Shown here: positions 1-5,266 of the stretch, piece after piece
How the letters are laid out: the number at the start of each line of letters is the position of its first letter
How positions within the stretch are numbered: the first letter of the stretch is position 1
Assembly: GCA_023462275.1 (NCBI GenBank)
Contig: JAEWYD010000300.1
Span: forward strand, 1-5,267
Source of the DNA: Actinomycetes bacterium
GTDB lineage: Bacteria > Actinomycetota > Actinomycetes > Actinomycetales > Cellulomonadaceae
Direction of reading: 5' to 3'
Length of the DNA stretch: 5,267 bases
Notes under the pieces: model-generated
Database searches by the model: none
What the model was told of the DNA's origin: nothing
What the model saw: the letters and a program-made list of their open reading frames with translations, nothing else
Position numbers and translations under genes: made by a program

Positions 1-561
1 GTCGACGGCGGTGCGGTCCTCGAGCCGCTGCGCGGCGAACCGCTCGGCGAGCAGCGGCAGGTGGGTCGTCACGGTCGCGGTCCTGGCCAGCGCCACGGAC
101 GACTCCCGCACGAGCACGCGGATCTGCTCGACCGGCACCGCCGGGAACCGGGCGGCGAGCCGTTCGACGCCGCGCTCCAGCTGCGCCTCCACGTCAGGGC
201 GGGCACCCTCGTCGAGGTCGTCCGCCGGGCCCGGCAGAGCGGCCGCGTGCGCGAGCGCGTCGAGCAGCCCGGTGACGACGCGTCCCATGCCGGGCACGAG
301 CGCGTAGAACACCCACGTCCCGCGGCGCTCGGCGGTCACGACGCCGGCCTCGCGCAGCGCCTTGAGGTGGTGGGACACCGTCGGGCCGGCCAGCTCGGTC
401 ATCGCCGCGATCTCGCCGGCCGCCAGCGTGCCGCCCTCCGCCGTCGCGAGCGCCGCGACCACCTGGAGCCGCAGCGGGTCGGCGAGCGCCCGGAGCACGG
501 GTACGGCGGCATCGGCGACGTCCCGCGGGAGCGCCCTCCCGGTGCCTGCGTCGACTGCCAT
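1..561 (-). CDS. ArsR/SmtB-family repressor fused to a three-helix bundle domain (C-terminus beyond window)
   Basis: Minus-strand reading frame from the ATG at 559-561, open for 187 codons to the left edge with no stop, so the C-terminus is missing. Residues about 18-95 form an ArsR-type winged helix: VLRALADPLRLQVVAAL, then the recognition helix around GPTVSHHLKALREAG (59-73), then a wing with GTWVFYALVPG (81-91). Residues about 122-180 (VERLAARFP, VRESSVALART, THLPLLAERF) resemble the three-helix bundle that precedes the catalytic domain of many actinobacterial arsenate reductases; this comes from family memory. The start is supported by AAGGAG (plus-strand 566-571) 4 nt upstream. The gene is divergent from arsM, so the likely role is an arsenite-responsive repressor of both. 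Oddly, the visible part contains no cysteine, so the classic CVCDL arsenite site is absent. A sensor or an arsenate reductase domain may lie past the edge. The HTH assignment is firm; the arsenic ligand is inferred from the neighbour. Confidence 0.88.
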   Translation of the reverse strand, partial: MAVDAGTGRALPRDVADAAVPVLRALADPLRLQVVAALATAEGGTLAAGEIAAMTELAGPTVSHHLKALREAGVVTAERRGTWVFYALVPGMGRVVTGLLDALAHAAALPGPADDLDEGARPDVEAQLERGVERLAARFPAVPVEQIRVLVRESSVALARTATVTTHLPLLAERFAAQRLEDRTAVD

Positions 562-565
562 GCCG

Positions 566-571
566 CTCCTT
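566..571 (-). promoter_or_regulatory. Ribosome-binding site of the ArsR-type regulator
   Basis: On the minus strand this reads AAGGAG, 4 nt before the ATG at 559-561. It fixes the start of the regulator gene and lies just downstream of the palindromic operator. Confidence 0.7.
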
Positions 572-574
572 GTT

Positions 575-604
575 TAGACGAGTGTCTAATTAGACGCTCG
601 TCTA
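575..604. promoter_or_regulatory. Tandem palindromic operator, probably for the ArsR-type regulator
   Basis: Two 14-bp palindromes lie 16 bp apart centre to centre: TAGACGAGTGTCTA at 575-588 (5-bp arms, 4-bp centre) and TAGACGCTCGTCTA at 591-604 (6-bp arms, 2-bp centre). The whole 30-bp block is itself an inverted repeat, with 15-bp arms that match at 14 positions. It begins 13 bp upstream of the regulator's ATG, so it sits in that gene's promoter or leader, where an autorepressor would block transcription. It is AT-rich against its surroundings. TetR-family repressors also use similar TAGAC/GTCTA sites, so assignment to the adjacent ArsR-type protein is inferred from position. Confidence 0.75.
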
Positions 605-680
605 CGCAACTCGAGGATCACGGCCGGCGCAGGTCCGCACTCGCGACCCACCGGCACGAGGGACGACCATCACGACCGTA

Positions 681-710
681 TTGACAGTCATCGATGCGGC
701 CCGCCATCCT
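681..710 (+). promoter_or_regulatory. Candidate arsM promoter (-35 TTGACA, -10 CATCCT)
   Basis: A perfect TTGACA -35 box at 681-686 stands out in this GC-rich DNA. With an 18-bp spacer the -10 would be CATCCT at 705-710, which matches the consensus at only three positions; this puts transcription start near 717. A weak -10 is common in actinobacterial promoters. An inverted repeat, TCGATGC at 691-697 and GCATCGA at 715-721, brackets the spacer and the start point and could also be a protein-binding site. Confidence 0.5.
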
Positions 711-717
711 CTAAGCA

Positions 718-731
718 TCGACAGCCGTCTA
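718..731. promoter_or_regulatory. Degenerate third operator copy at the arsM transcription start
   Basis: TCGACAGCCGTCTA matches TAGACGCTCGTCTA (591-604) at 10 of 14 positions, including the whole CGTCTA right arm. It also sits inside an imperfect palindrome at 715-734 (GCATCGAC, 4 nt, GTCTATGC; 7 of 8 arm positions pair). It would lie directly at the predicted arsM start point, so the regulator could repress arsM from here. This is a sequence-similarity inference. Confidence 0.4.
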
Positions 732-734
732 TGC

Positions 735-740
735 AGGAGG
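735..740 (+). promoter_or_regulatory. arsM ribosome-binding site
   Basis: A perfect AGGAGG lies 5 nt before the ATG at 746-748. It decides the start: an in-frame ATG at 731 lies upstream of this site and has no Shine-Dalgarno of its own, so it is unlikely to be used. Confidence 0.85.
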
Positions 741-745
741 ACGCC

Positions 746-1507
746 ATGACCCACGCCGACGCCGACACCCTCCGCGAGCAGGTCCGCCAGCGCTACGCCG
801 AGGCCGCGACCTCCGTCGGCTCGGGCGGGTCCGGCGGCTGCTGCTCCGCCACCGGCCCCCAGGAGGTCCAGATCTTCGGCGCCGGCCTGTACGACGCCGA
901 GGCCACCAGCCAGCTCCCCGCCGCCGCCGTCGAGGCGTCGCTGGGCTGCGGCAACCCGCTCCTGGTCGCCGACCTCCGCCCCGGCGAGCGCGTCCTCGAC
1001 CTGGGCTCCGGCGGCGGCATCGACGTGCTCCTGTCGGCCCGCCGCGTCGGGCCCACCGGCTTCGCCTACGGCGTCGACATGACGACCGAGATGCTCGCCC
1101 TGGCGCGGCGCAACGCCGCCGAGGCCGGCGTCGCGAACGTCGAGTTCCGCGAGGGCACGATCGAGGAGCTGCCGTTCGACGACGGCGCCGTCGACGTCGT
1201 CATCTCCAACTGCGTCATCAACCTCTCCGCCGACAAGGCAGCCGTGCTGCGCGAGGCGCACCGCGTTCTCGTCCCGGGCGGCCGGTTCGGCGTGTCCGAC
1301 GTCGTCGCCGAGGACCGCCTCTCCCCCGCCGAGCGCGCCGAGCGCGGCAGCCACGTCGGCTGCATCGCCGGGGCCCTCTCCCGCGGCGAGTACCTCGCCG
1401 AGCTCGCCCAGGCCGGCTTCGTCGACGCCACCGTCACCTTCACCCACGAGGTGGCCGACGGCATGCACGGCGCCGTCGTCCGCGCGGTGCGCCCCACGAC
1501 GGCGTAG
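746..1507 (+). CDS. arsM: Arsenite S-adenosylmethionine methyltransferase ArsM
   Basis: A 253-residue cytosolic enzyme that transfers methyl groups from S-adenosylmethionine to As(III). It produces methylated arsenicals, the end products of which are volatile, so it acts in detoxification. Seen in the sequence: a class I methyltransferase fold with the SAM motif DLGSGGGIDVLLSARR (85-100), the acidic GVD (109-111) ending the second strand, and the later VPGGRFGVSDVV (176-187). The ArsM cysteines are all present: a CC pair in GGCCS (C32, C33), SLGCGNP (C68), SNCVINL (C156) and GCIAGAL (C206). In characterised ArsM proteins the equivalents of C68, C156 and C206 bind arsenite and act in the disulfide relay. 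The length suits a short bacterial ArsM. The start is set by AGGAGG at 735-740. It is divergent from an ArsR-type regulator with operator-like sites between them, so arsenic-induced expression is likely. No efflux gene is in view. Confidence 0.95.
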   Translation: MTHADADTLREQVRQRYAEAATSVGSGGSGGCCSATGPQEVQIFGAGLYDAEATSQLPAAAVEASLGCGNPLLVADLRPGERVLDLGSGGGIDVLLSARRVGPTGFAYGVDMTTEMLALARRNAAEAGVANVEFREGTIEELPFDDGAVDVVISNCVINLSADKAAVLREAHRVLVPGGRFGVSDVVAEDRLSPAERAERGSHVGCIAGALSRGEYLAELAQAGFVDATVTFTHEVADGMHGAVVRAVRPTTA

Positions 1508-1513
1508 CGCGGG

Positions 1514-2548
1514 TCAGAGCCGGCCGGTCGCCGCCTGCAGGCCCAGGCTGCTCAGGGCGACGGCGACCCAGAGGACGCCGCCCAGCGCGAGCGGCCGCCA
1601 GCCCGCGCGCCGCAGGCCCTCGACCGGCGTCAGGAGCCCGACGCCGGCGAGCGCCACCGCGGTCAGCAGCTTGGCCGTCCACGAGATGCCGTCCTGCCAC
1701 CCGTCCGGGACCAGGCCGAGACTGCGCACGCCCGCGGCGAGGAGGAACAGGACGAGGAACGGCGGCACCAGGCGACGCCACGGCACGCCGGCGCCGGCGC
1801 CCGCCTGGCGTCGGTGCGTGCGCAGCGCCAGGGCGACGGACACGGGCACGATCATCAGCGTGCGCGTCAGCTTCACGACCACCGCCGCGGCCAGCGCCGT
1901 CGAGCCGTAGACGGCGCCGGCCGCGACGACGGACGACGTGTCGTTGATCGCCGTCCCGGCCCAGAGGCCGAACGCGTGCTGGGACAGGCCCATGGCGTGC
2001 CCCAGCAGCGGGAAGACGATCGCCGCCGTGGCGTTGAACAGGAAGATCGTCGTCACCGACGTCGCGATCGCCACCTCCGAGGCGCCGATGACGGCGCTGG
2101 TCGTGGCGATCGCGGACGCGCCGCAGATGCCGGTCCCGACGCCGACGAGCGTGGTGGTCTCGCCGCTGATGCCGAGCGCCCGCCCGAGGAGGGCGGCACC
2201 GACGAGCGCGACGGCGAGCGTGCCGAGCATCACGGGCAGGGTCTCCCAGCCGGTCCGGGCCACCTGGGCGAGCGACAGGCCGAAGCCGAGCAGGACGACG
2301 GCCGTCTGCAGGACGACCTTGGAGGCGACGCGGGCGCCGGGCGTCACCAGTGCCGGCACCGACGGCCGCCGACGCGCGAGCACCTCGCGCACCGCGACCC
2401 CCAGGACGATGCCGATCACGGGCCCTCCGACCACCGGTGCGGCGGTGCCGAGGCCGGTGGCCACGAGGCCCAGGGCACCCGCGAGGGCGAGGCCGGGCCA
2501 GCGGGAGGTCACCGGAGCAGCCTGCCCCGTCCCCCCGCCGTCGGCCAA
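1514..2548 (-). CDS. YeiH-family membrane protein (putative sulfate exporter)
   Basis: A 344-residue multi-pass membrane protein of the YeiH/UPF0324 family (Pfam Cons_hypoth698), which databases label putative sulfate exporter; the substrate is not well established. About ten hydrophobic segments run along the chain. Family signatures are visible: VGTGICGASAI (137-147), WAGTAINDTSSVVAA (196-210) and KLTRTLMIVP (226-235). The length is normal for the family. The start is uncertain. The TTG at 2548 has no Shine-Dalgarno sequence, whereas a GTG at 2512 (residue 13, giving 332 residues) has GGCAGG 8 nt upstream and starts right before the first membrane segment; I slightly favour the GTG. The gene lies 58 bp (94 bp with the GTG start) behind the LLM oxidoreductase gene in the same direction, so co-transcription is plausible. 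It converges on arsM with only 6 bp between stops. Nothing here ties it to arsenic beyond position. Confidence 0.9.
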   Translation of the reverse strand: MADGGGTGQAAPVTSRWPGLALAGALGLVATGLGTAAPVVGGPVIGIVLGVAVREVLARRRPSVPALVTPGARVASKVVLQTAVVLLGFGLSLAQVARTGWETLPVMLGTLAVALVGAALLGRALGISGETTTLVGVGTGICGASAIATTSAVIGASEVAIATSVTTIFLFNATAAIVFPLLGHAMGLSQHAFGLWAGTAINDTSSVVAAGAVYGSTALAAAVVVKLTRTLMIVPVSVALALRTHRRQAGAGAGVPWRRLVPPFLVLFLLAAGVRSLGLVPDGWQDGISWTAKLLTAVALAGVGLLTPVEGLRRAGWRPLALGGVLWVAVALSSLGLQAATGRL

Positions 2549-2606
2549 AACGGGGGCCGCGCGCGCCGAGTCCGGCGACTCTCCGCCACGCCCCGGCCGA
2601 CGCCGG

Positions 2607-3662
2607 TCAGGCGAGCTCGTCGACCAGCGCCCGGACCGCCTCGAGCTGCTCCACGCGGGCCTCGGCGCCCTGCGCGAGCACCTGGACGGTGAGGGTCGTG
2701 ACGCCCGCCGCGGCCAGCGCGCGCAGCCGCCCGCGCACGTGCCGGGCGTCCCCGATGAGCGCCGTGCCCGAGACGAGCTCCGGCGGCAGCGCCGCCGCCG
2801 CGCCGGCCCGGTCGCCCGCGAGGAACCGCTCCTGGACCTGCCCGACGGCGTCGGCGAACCCGTACCGCGACGCGAGGTCGGCGTAGAAGTTGGCGGTCCG
2901 CGCGCCCATCCCGCCGACGTACAGCGCGACGCGGCCGACGTGCGCCTCCGTCGCGATCTCGACGGCCGGGCCCTCCCCGACGAGCAGCGGGGCGATCACG
3001 TGCACGTCGAGGTCGCCCAGCGACGGGTCGCGCCTTGCGAGCCCCGTGGCGAGCGCCTCGCCCCACGCCGCCTCGGCGCGCTCGGGCAGGAAGAACGCGG
3101 GCAGCCAGCCCTCGGCGATCTGGGCGGTCTGGGCGACGGCCCGCGGGGTCAGCGAGGCGATCGAGACCGGCACCCGCTCGCGCCGCGGCCGGTTGACCAG
3201 GCGGAGCGGCTTGCCGAGGCCCGTCCCGACGCCGTCGGGCAGCGGTACCTGCACGGCCCGGCCCTGCACGACGACGGGCTCGCGCCGCCACAGCAGGCGG
3301 CACGCCTCCACCGTCTCGCGCACCCGCGCCAGCGGGGCCTCGAAGGGCACGCCGTGGAAGCCCTCCACGACCTGCGGTCCGGACGCGCCGAGGCCGAGCT
3401 CGAACCGGCCGCCCGACACGTCGTCCAACCCGGCGGCCGTCATGCCCAGCGTCGCGGCGCTGCGCGAGAACACGTTGAGGATCGTGGCCGCGAGCGTCAC
3501 CCGCTCCGTGACGGCGGCGAGGTAGCCGAGGCGGCTGACGGCGTCGAACGAGTAGGCCTCCGCGACGGCGACCAGGTCGACGCCGGCGCGCTCGGCCGCC
3601 CTCACCAGCGCCGCGGCCGCGTGGAAGTCGTCCGCGTAGTCGACGACGAGGCCCAGGCGCAC
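2607..3662 (-). CDS. LLM-class, probably F420-dependent, flavin oxidoreductase
   Basis: A 351-residue cytosolic TIM-barrel enzyme of the luciferase-like monooxygenase superfamily. It resembles the mycobacterial Rv3520c subgroup, which is annotated as F420-dependent and similar to methylene-tetrahydromethanopterin reductase. Seen: a first strand MRLGLVVDYADDF, VDLVAVAEAYSFDA (28-41), ERVTLAATILNVFSRSAAT (53-71), the family hallmark SGGRFELGLGASGPQVVEG (83-101), AEGWLPAFF (183-191) and YVGGMGARTANFYADL (248-263). The C-terminal part (about 300-350) has the usual IGDARHVRGRLRALAAAGV pattern. The physiological substrate is unknown. The start is a GTG at 3660-3662 with no Shine-Dalgarno, but a TANNNT -10 element sits at -7 to -12, which suggests a leaderless mRNA. 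The next gene on the strand is the YeiH-family protein, possibly in one operon. FMN rather than F420 use cannot be excluded from sequence alone. Confidence 0.93.
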   Translation of the reverse strand: MRLGLVVDYADDFHAAAALVRAAERAGVDLVAVAEAYSFDAVSRLGYLAAVTERVTLAATILNVFSRSAATLGMTAAGLDDVSGGRFELGLGASGPQVVEGFHGVPFEAPLARVRETVEACRLLWRREPVVVQGRAVQVPLPDGVGTGLGKPLRLVNRPRRERVPVSIASLTPRAVAQTAQIAEGWLPAFFLPERAEAAWGEALATGLARRDPSLGDLDVHVIAPLLVGEGPAVEIATEAHVGRVALYVGGMGARTANFYADLASRYGFADAVGQVQERFLAGDRAGAAAALPPELVSGTALIGDARHVRGRLRALAAAGVTTLTVQVLAQGAEARVEQLEAVRALVDELA

Positions 3663-3668
3663 GCGGCA

Positions 3669-3674
3669 ACGGTA
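3669..3674 (-). promoter_or_regulatory. Candidate -10 box for a leaderless LLM oxidoreductase mRNA
   Basis: Read on the minus strand this is TACCGT, fitting the actinobacterial TANNNT -10 pattern. It spans exactly -12 to -7 relative to the GTG start at 3662, so transcription would begin at the start codon. The gene has no visible ribosome-binding site, which fits. No clear -35 box was found. Confidence 0.4.
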
Positions 3675-3810
3675 ACCGCGCCCGGACGGGTCCGCCGATC
3701 CGGCCCGAAAGTCCCCTTACGACTCGCTCCCCGCGGCCGATCAGTCCCCAACGGCTCGGTGAGGTCAGGAGGCGACCGCTCCGCCCGAGCCGCGCAGCAC
3801 CCTGTTGTCG

Positions 3811-3831
3811 CTCCGGACCCCCCGGCCGGAG
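3811..3831 (+). other. Small hairpin in the diguanylate cyclase leader
   Basis: CTCCGG (3811-3816) pairs with CCGGAG (3826-3831) across a 9-nt loop. It ends 13 nt before the ribosome-binding site. With six pairs, five of them G-C, it could affect translation, but no U-tract follows, so it is not a typical terminator. In such GC-rich DNA it may be chance. Confidence 0.3.
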
Positions 3832-3844
3832 AACCTCAGCACAG

Positions 3845-3850
3845 AAGGAA
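3845..3850 (+). promoter_or_regulatory. Ribosome-binding site of the diguanylate cyclase
   Basis: AAGGAA is the only good Shine-Dalgarno match near the start of the coding signal. The codon at normal distance is ACG (3860-3862, 9 nt on) in the context GTCACC-ACG-AGC, where ATG would be expected. A GTC at 3854 is only 3 nt away. Confidence 0.5.
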
Positions 3851-3859
3851 CTCGTCACC

Positions 3860-5266
3860 ACGAGCGCCACCGACTCCCCCGCCGGTTCCCCCGCCAGTTC
3901 CCCCACCGGTTCCGCCGGTCCGGTCCCCACCTCGTCCCCCGCGGACGCGGCGGCCCGCACCGATCCCTTCGACGACCCGCGCTTCGCCCGGGCGTGCCTG
4001 CGCGCGCTGCTGAGCGGGCCGGACGCCGTCGTCTACGTCAAGGACCTCGAGAGCCGCTTCGTGCTCGTCAGCGACGCGACGGCGGCGAAGCACCGGATGG
4101 CGCCTGAGGCGATGATCGGCCTCACCGACGCCGACATGTTCGCCGCCGAGACCTCGTCCTTCACCCTCGCCGAGGAGCGCCAGATCATGGCGACCGGCGA
4201 GGGCTCGGCGTACAAGGAGGTCCGCGAGGTCTGGCCCGACCGGTCCGAGACGTGGGCGGTGACCACCAAGCGCGCCCTGCGGGACGAGGCCGGGCGCATC
4301 GTCGGCCTGGTCGGCATCTCGCAGGACGTGACCGGACGCGTGCTGGCCGAACGGCGGGCTGCGGAGGCGCTCGCGGAGCTGCGCGCGACGGAGGCCCGGC
4401 TGCGCACCGTGCTCGACAACTCCTCCGACGCCATCGCGCGGCTCGACCCGCAGCTCGCCGTCGGCTTCATGAACGCGGCCGCCCTCGACCTGCTGCGCAC
4501 GTCGCACGCCGCGGTGGTCGGGCGCCGGCTGCCGACGTCCGGGCCCCTCGCGCCCGTGGTCCTGGCCGTCGAGGAGGCCGCGCGGGAGGTCCTGGCCGAC
4601 GGGATCCGGCTGCACCGCGAGGTCCGCGCCGACGACCAGCAGTGCTTCCAGCTGCAGCTCGCACCGCTGCGCGCGGCGGACGGCCGCATCGAGTCCGTCG
4701 TCGTGACGGCGCGCGACGTCAGCGAGACGGTGGCCACGCACGAGCGGCTCGCCCGTCAGGCGCTCACCGACCCGGTGACGGGCCTGGCCAACCGCGTGCT
4801 CCTCGAGGACCGCCTGCGCCAGGCGGTCGCGCGTCTGGACGGGCGCCAGGCGGTTGCGGTGGTGTTCGTGGACCTCGACCGGTTCAAGGCCGTGAACGAC
4901 CTCCACGGGCACCACGTGGGCGACGCCGTGCTGGTCGAGGTCGGCCGGCGGCTGACCGCGGCGGCCCGCCGGCACGACACGGTGGCGCGCCAGGGCGGCG
5001 ACGAGTTCGTGGTGCTGTGCGACACGGTGCTCGAGCGGGACGGCGCCGCCGAGCTGGGCGACCGGCTCGTCACCGCCGTGTCCAAGCCGCTCGTCGTGGA
5101 CGGCGTCGAGGTGCAGGTCTCGGCGAGCGCCGGCGTCGTGCTGCTGGACCGCACCACCCGGGGCGACCCGGCCGACGTCCTGCGCCGTGCGGACGCGGCC
5201 ATGTACGCGGCGAAGCACGCCGGGGGCGGCCGGGTGCGGCTCGCGCCCGCGACCGGCGGGTTCTGA
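3860..5266 (+). CDS. PAS-PAS-GGDEF diguanylate cyclase (non-canonical start)
   Basis: A cytosolic diguanylate cyclase that would make c-di-GMP from two GTP; 468 residues if started at ACG 3860. A Ser/Pro/Gly-rich tail (1-35) is followed by PAS 1 (about 45-157; DAVVYVKDLESRFVLVS, then VTTKRALRDEAGRIVGLVGIS), a helical linker likely to coil (158-187), PAS 2 (about 181-289; LRTVLDNSSDAIARLDP) and GGDEF (about 300-460). Catalytic features are intact: the metal-binding DLDRFKAVND (338-347), GGDEF at 379-383, and an RRHD I-site (370-373) at the correct distance, implying product inhibition. There is no EAL domain and no membrane segment, so signals are probably sensed inside the cell; the PAS ligand is unknown. 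The first ATG, GTG or TTG in frame is the GTG at 4061, inside PAS 1, where it would remove the first strands. The upstream frame has clear coding composition and a ribosome-binding site, so the start is placed at ACG. GTC at 3854, or a mutated start, are alternatives. Confidence 0.85.
   Translation, partial: TSATDSPAGSPASSPTGSAGPVPTSSPADAAARTDPFDDPRFARACLRALLSGPDAVVYVKDLESRFVLVSDATAAKHRMAPEAMIGLTDADMFAAETSSFTLAEERQIMATGEGSAYKEVREVWPDRSETWAVTTKRALRDEAGRIVGLVGISQDVTGRVLAERRAAEALAELRATEARLRTVLDNSSDAIARLDPQLAVGFMNAAALDLLRTSHAAVVGRRLPTSGPLAPVVLAVEEAAREVLADGIRLHREVRADDQQCFQLQLAPLRAADGRIESVVVTARDVSETVATHERLARQALTDPVTGLANRVLLEDRLRQAVARLDGRQAVAVVFVDLDRFKAVNDLHGHHVGDAVLVEVGRRLTAAARRHDTVARQGGDEFVVLCDTVLERDGAAELGDRLVTAVSKPLVVDGVEVQVSASAGVVLLDRTTRGDPADVLRRADAAMYAAKHAGGGRVRLAPATGGF
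3875..3919 (+). repeat. 12-bp tandem repeat encoding SPAG-like units
   Basis: Three 12-bp units (TCCCCCGCCGGT, TCCCCCGCCAGT, TCCCCCACCGGT) and a shortened fourth (TCCGCCGGT) encode SPAG, SPAS, SPTG and SAG. They lie in the disordered N-terminal tail of the diguanylate cyclase. Because units are a multiple of three bases, copy-number change would keep the frame and only alter tail length. Confidence 0.8.

Larger units (their letters stand above)
3663..3859. other. Divergent intergenic region between the LLM oxidoreductase and diguanylate cyclase genes
   Basis: This 197-bp stretch must hold promoters for both flanking genes. It contains the TANNNT box for the LLM gene (3669-3674), a direct repeat AGTCCCC at 3710-3716 and 3743-3749 (33-bp period), GCCGATCA at 3736-3743, which resembles the -10 of motility sigma-28 promoters, and a 6-bp stem CTCCGG/CCGGAG (3811-3816 and 3826-3831). 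The ribosome-binding site AAGGAA for the cyclase is at 3845-3850. No convincing separate gene is present. Confidence 0.6.

Noticed and set aside
61..684. Plus-strand open frame of 207 codons opposite the regulator gene.
   Set aside because: It is antisense to the winged-helix protein, runs through the palindromic operator and has a low-complexity His/Arg/Gly composition.
731..745. Upstream in-frame ATG for arsM at 731.
   Set aside because: The ribosome-binding site AGGAGG lies inside this extension and is correctly placed for the ATG at 746.
602..1468. Long minus-strand open frame opposite arsM (288 codons).
   Set aside because: It is antisense to a clear ArsM gene, is low-complexity Gly/Ala/Asp-rich and matches no family I recognise. 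Long antisense frames are usual in DNA this GC-rich.
1505..1545. Possible shared bidirectional terminator between arsM and the YeiH-family gene (palindromes such as GCCTGCAGGC).
   Set aside because: The palindrome lies inside the YeiH coding end, is short and has no T-run on either strand.
3663..3859. Possible c-di-GMP riboswitch in the cyclase leader.
   Set aside because: I could not find the conserved core of either known c-di-GMP riboswitch class; only a simple 6-bp hairpin is present.
2509..3960. Minus-strand open frame of 483 codons overlapping the LLM gene in another frame.
   Set aside because: Its Arg/Gly/Ala-rich translation is a frame shadow; the overlapping frame gives a complete LLM protein.
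1938..4013. Plus-strand open frame of 691 codons across the YeiH and LLM genes.
   Set aside because: It is rich in Arg/Pro/Ala without any domain, and lies antisense to two well-supported genes.
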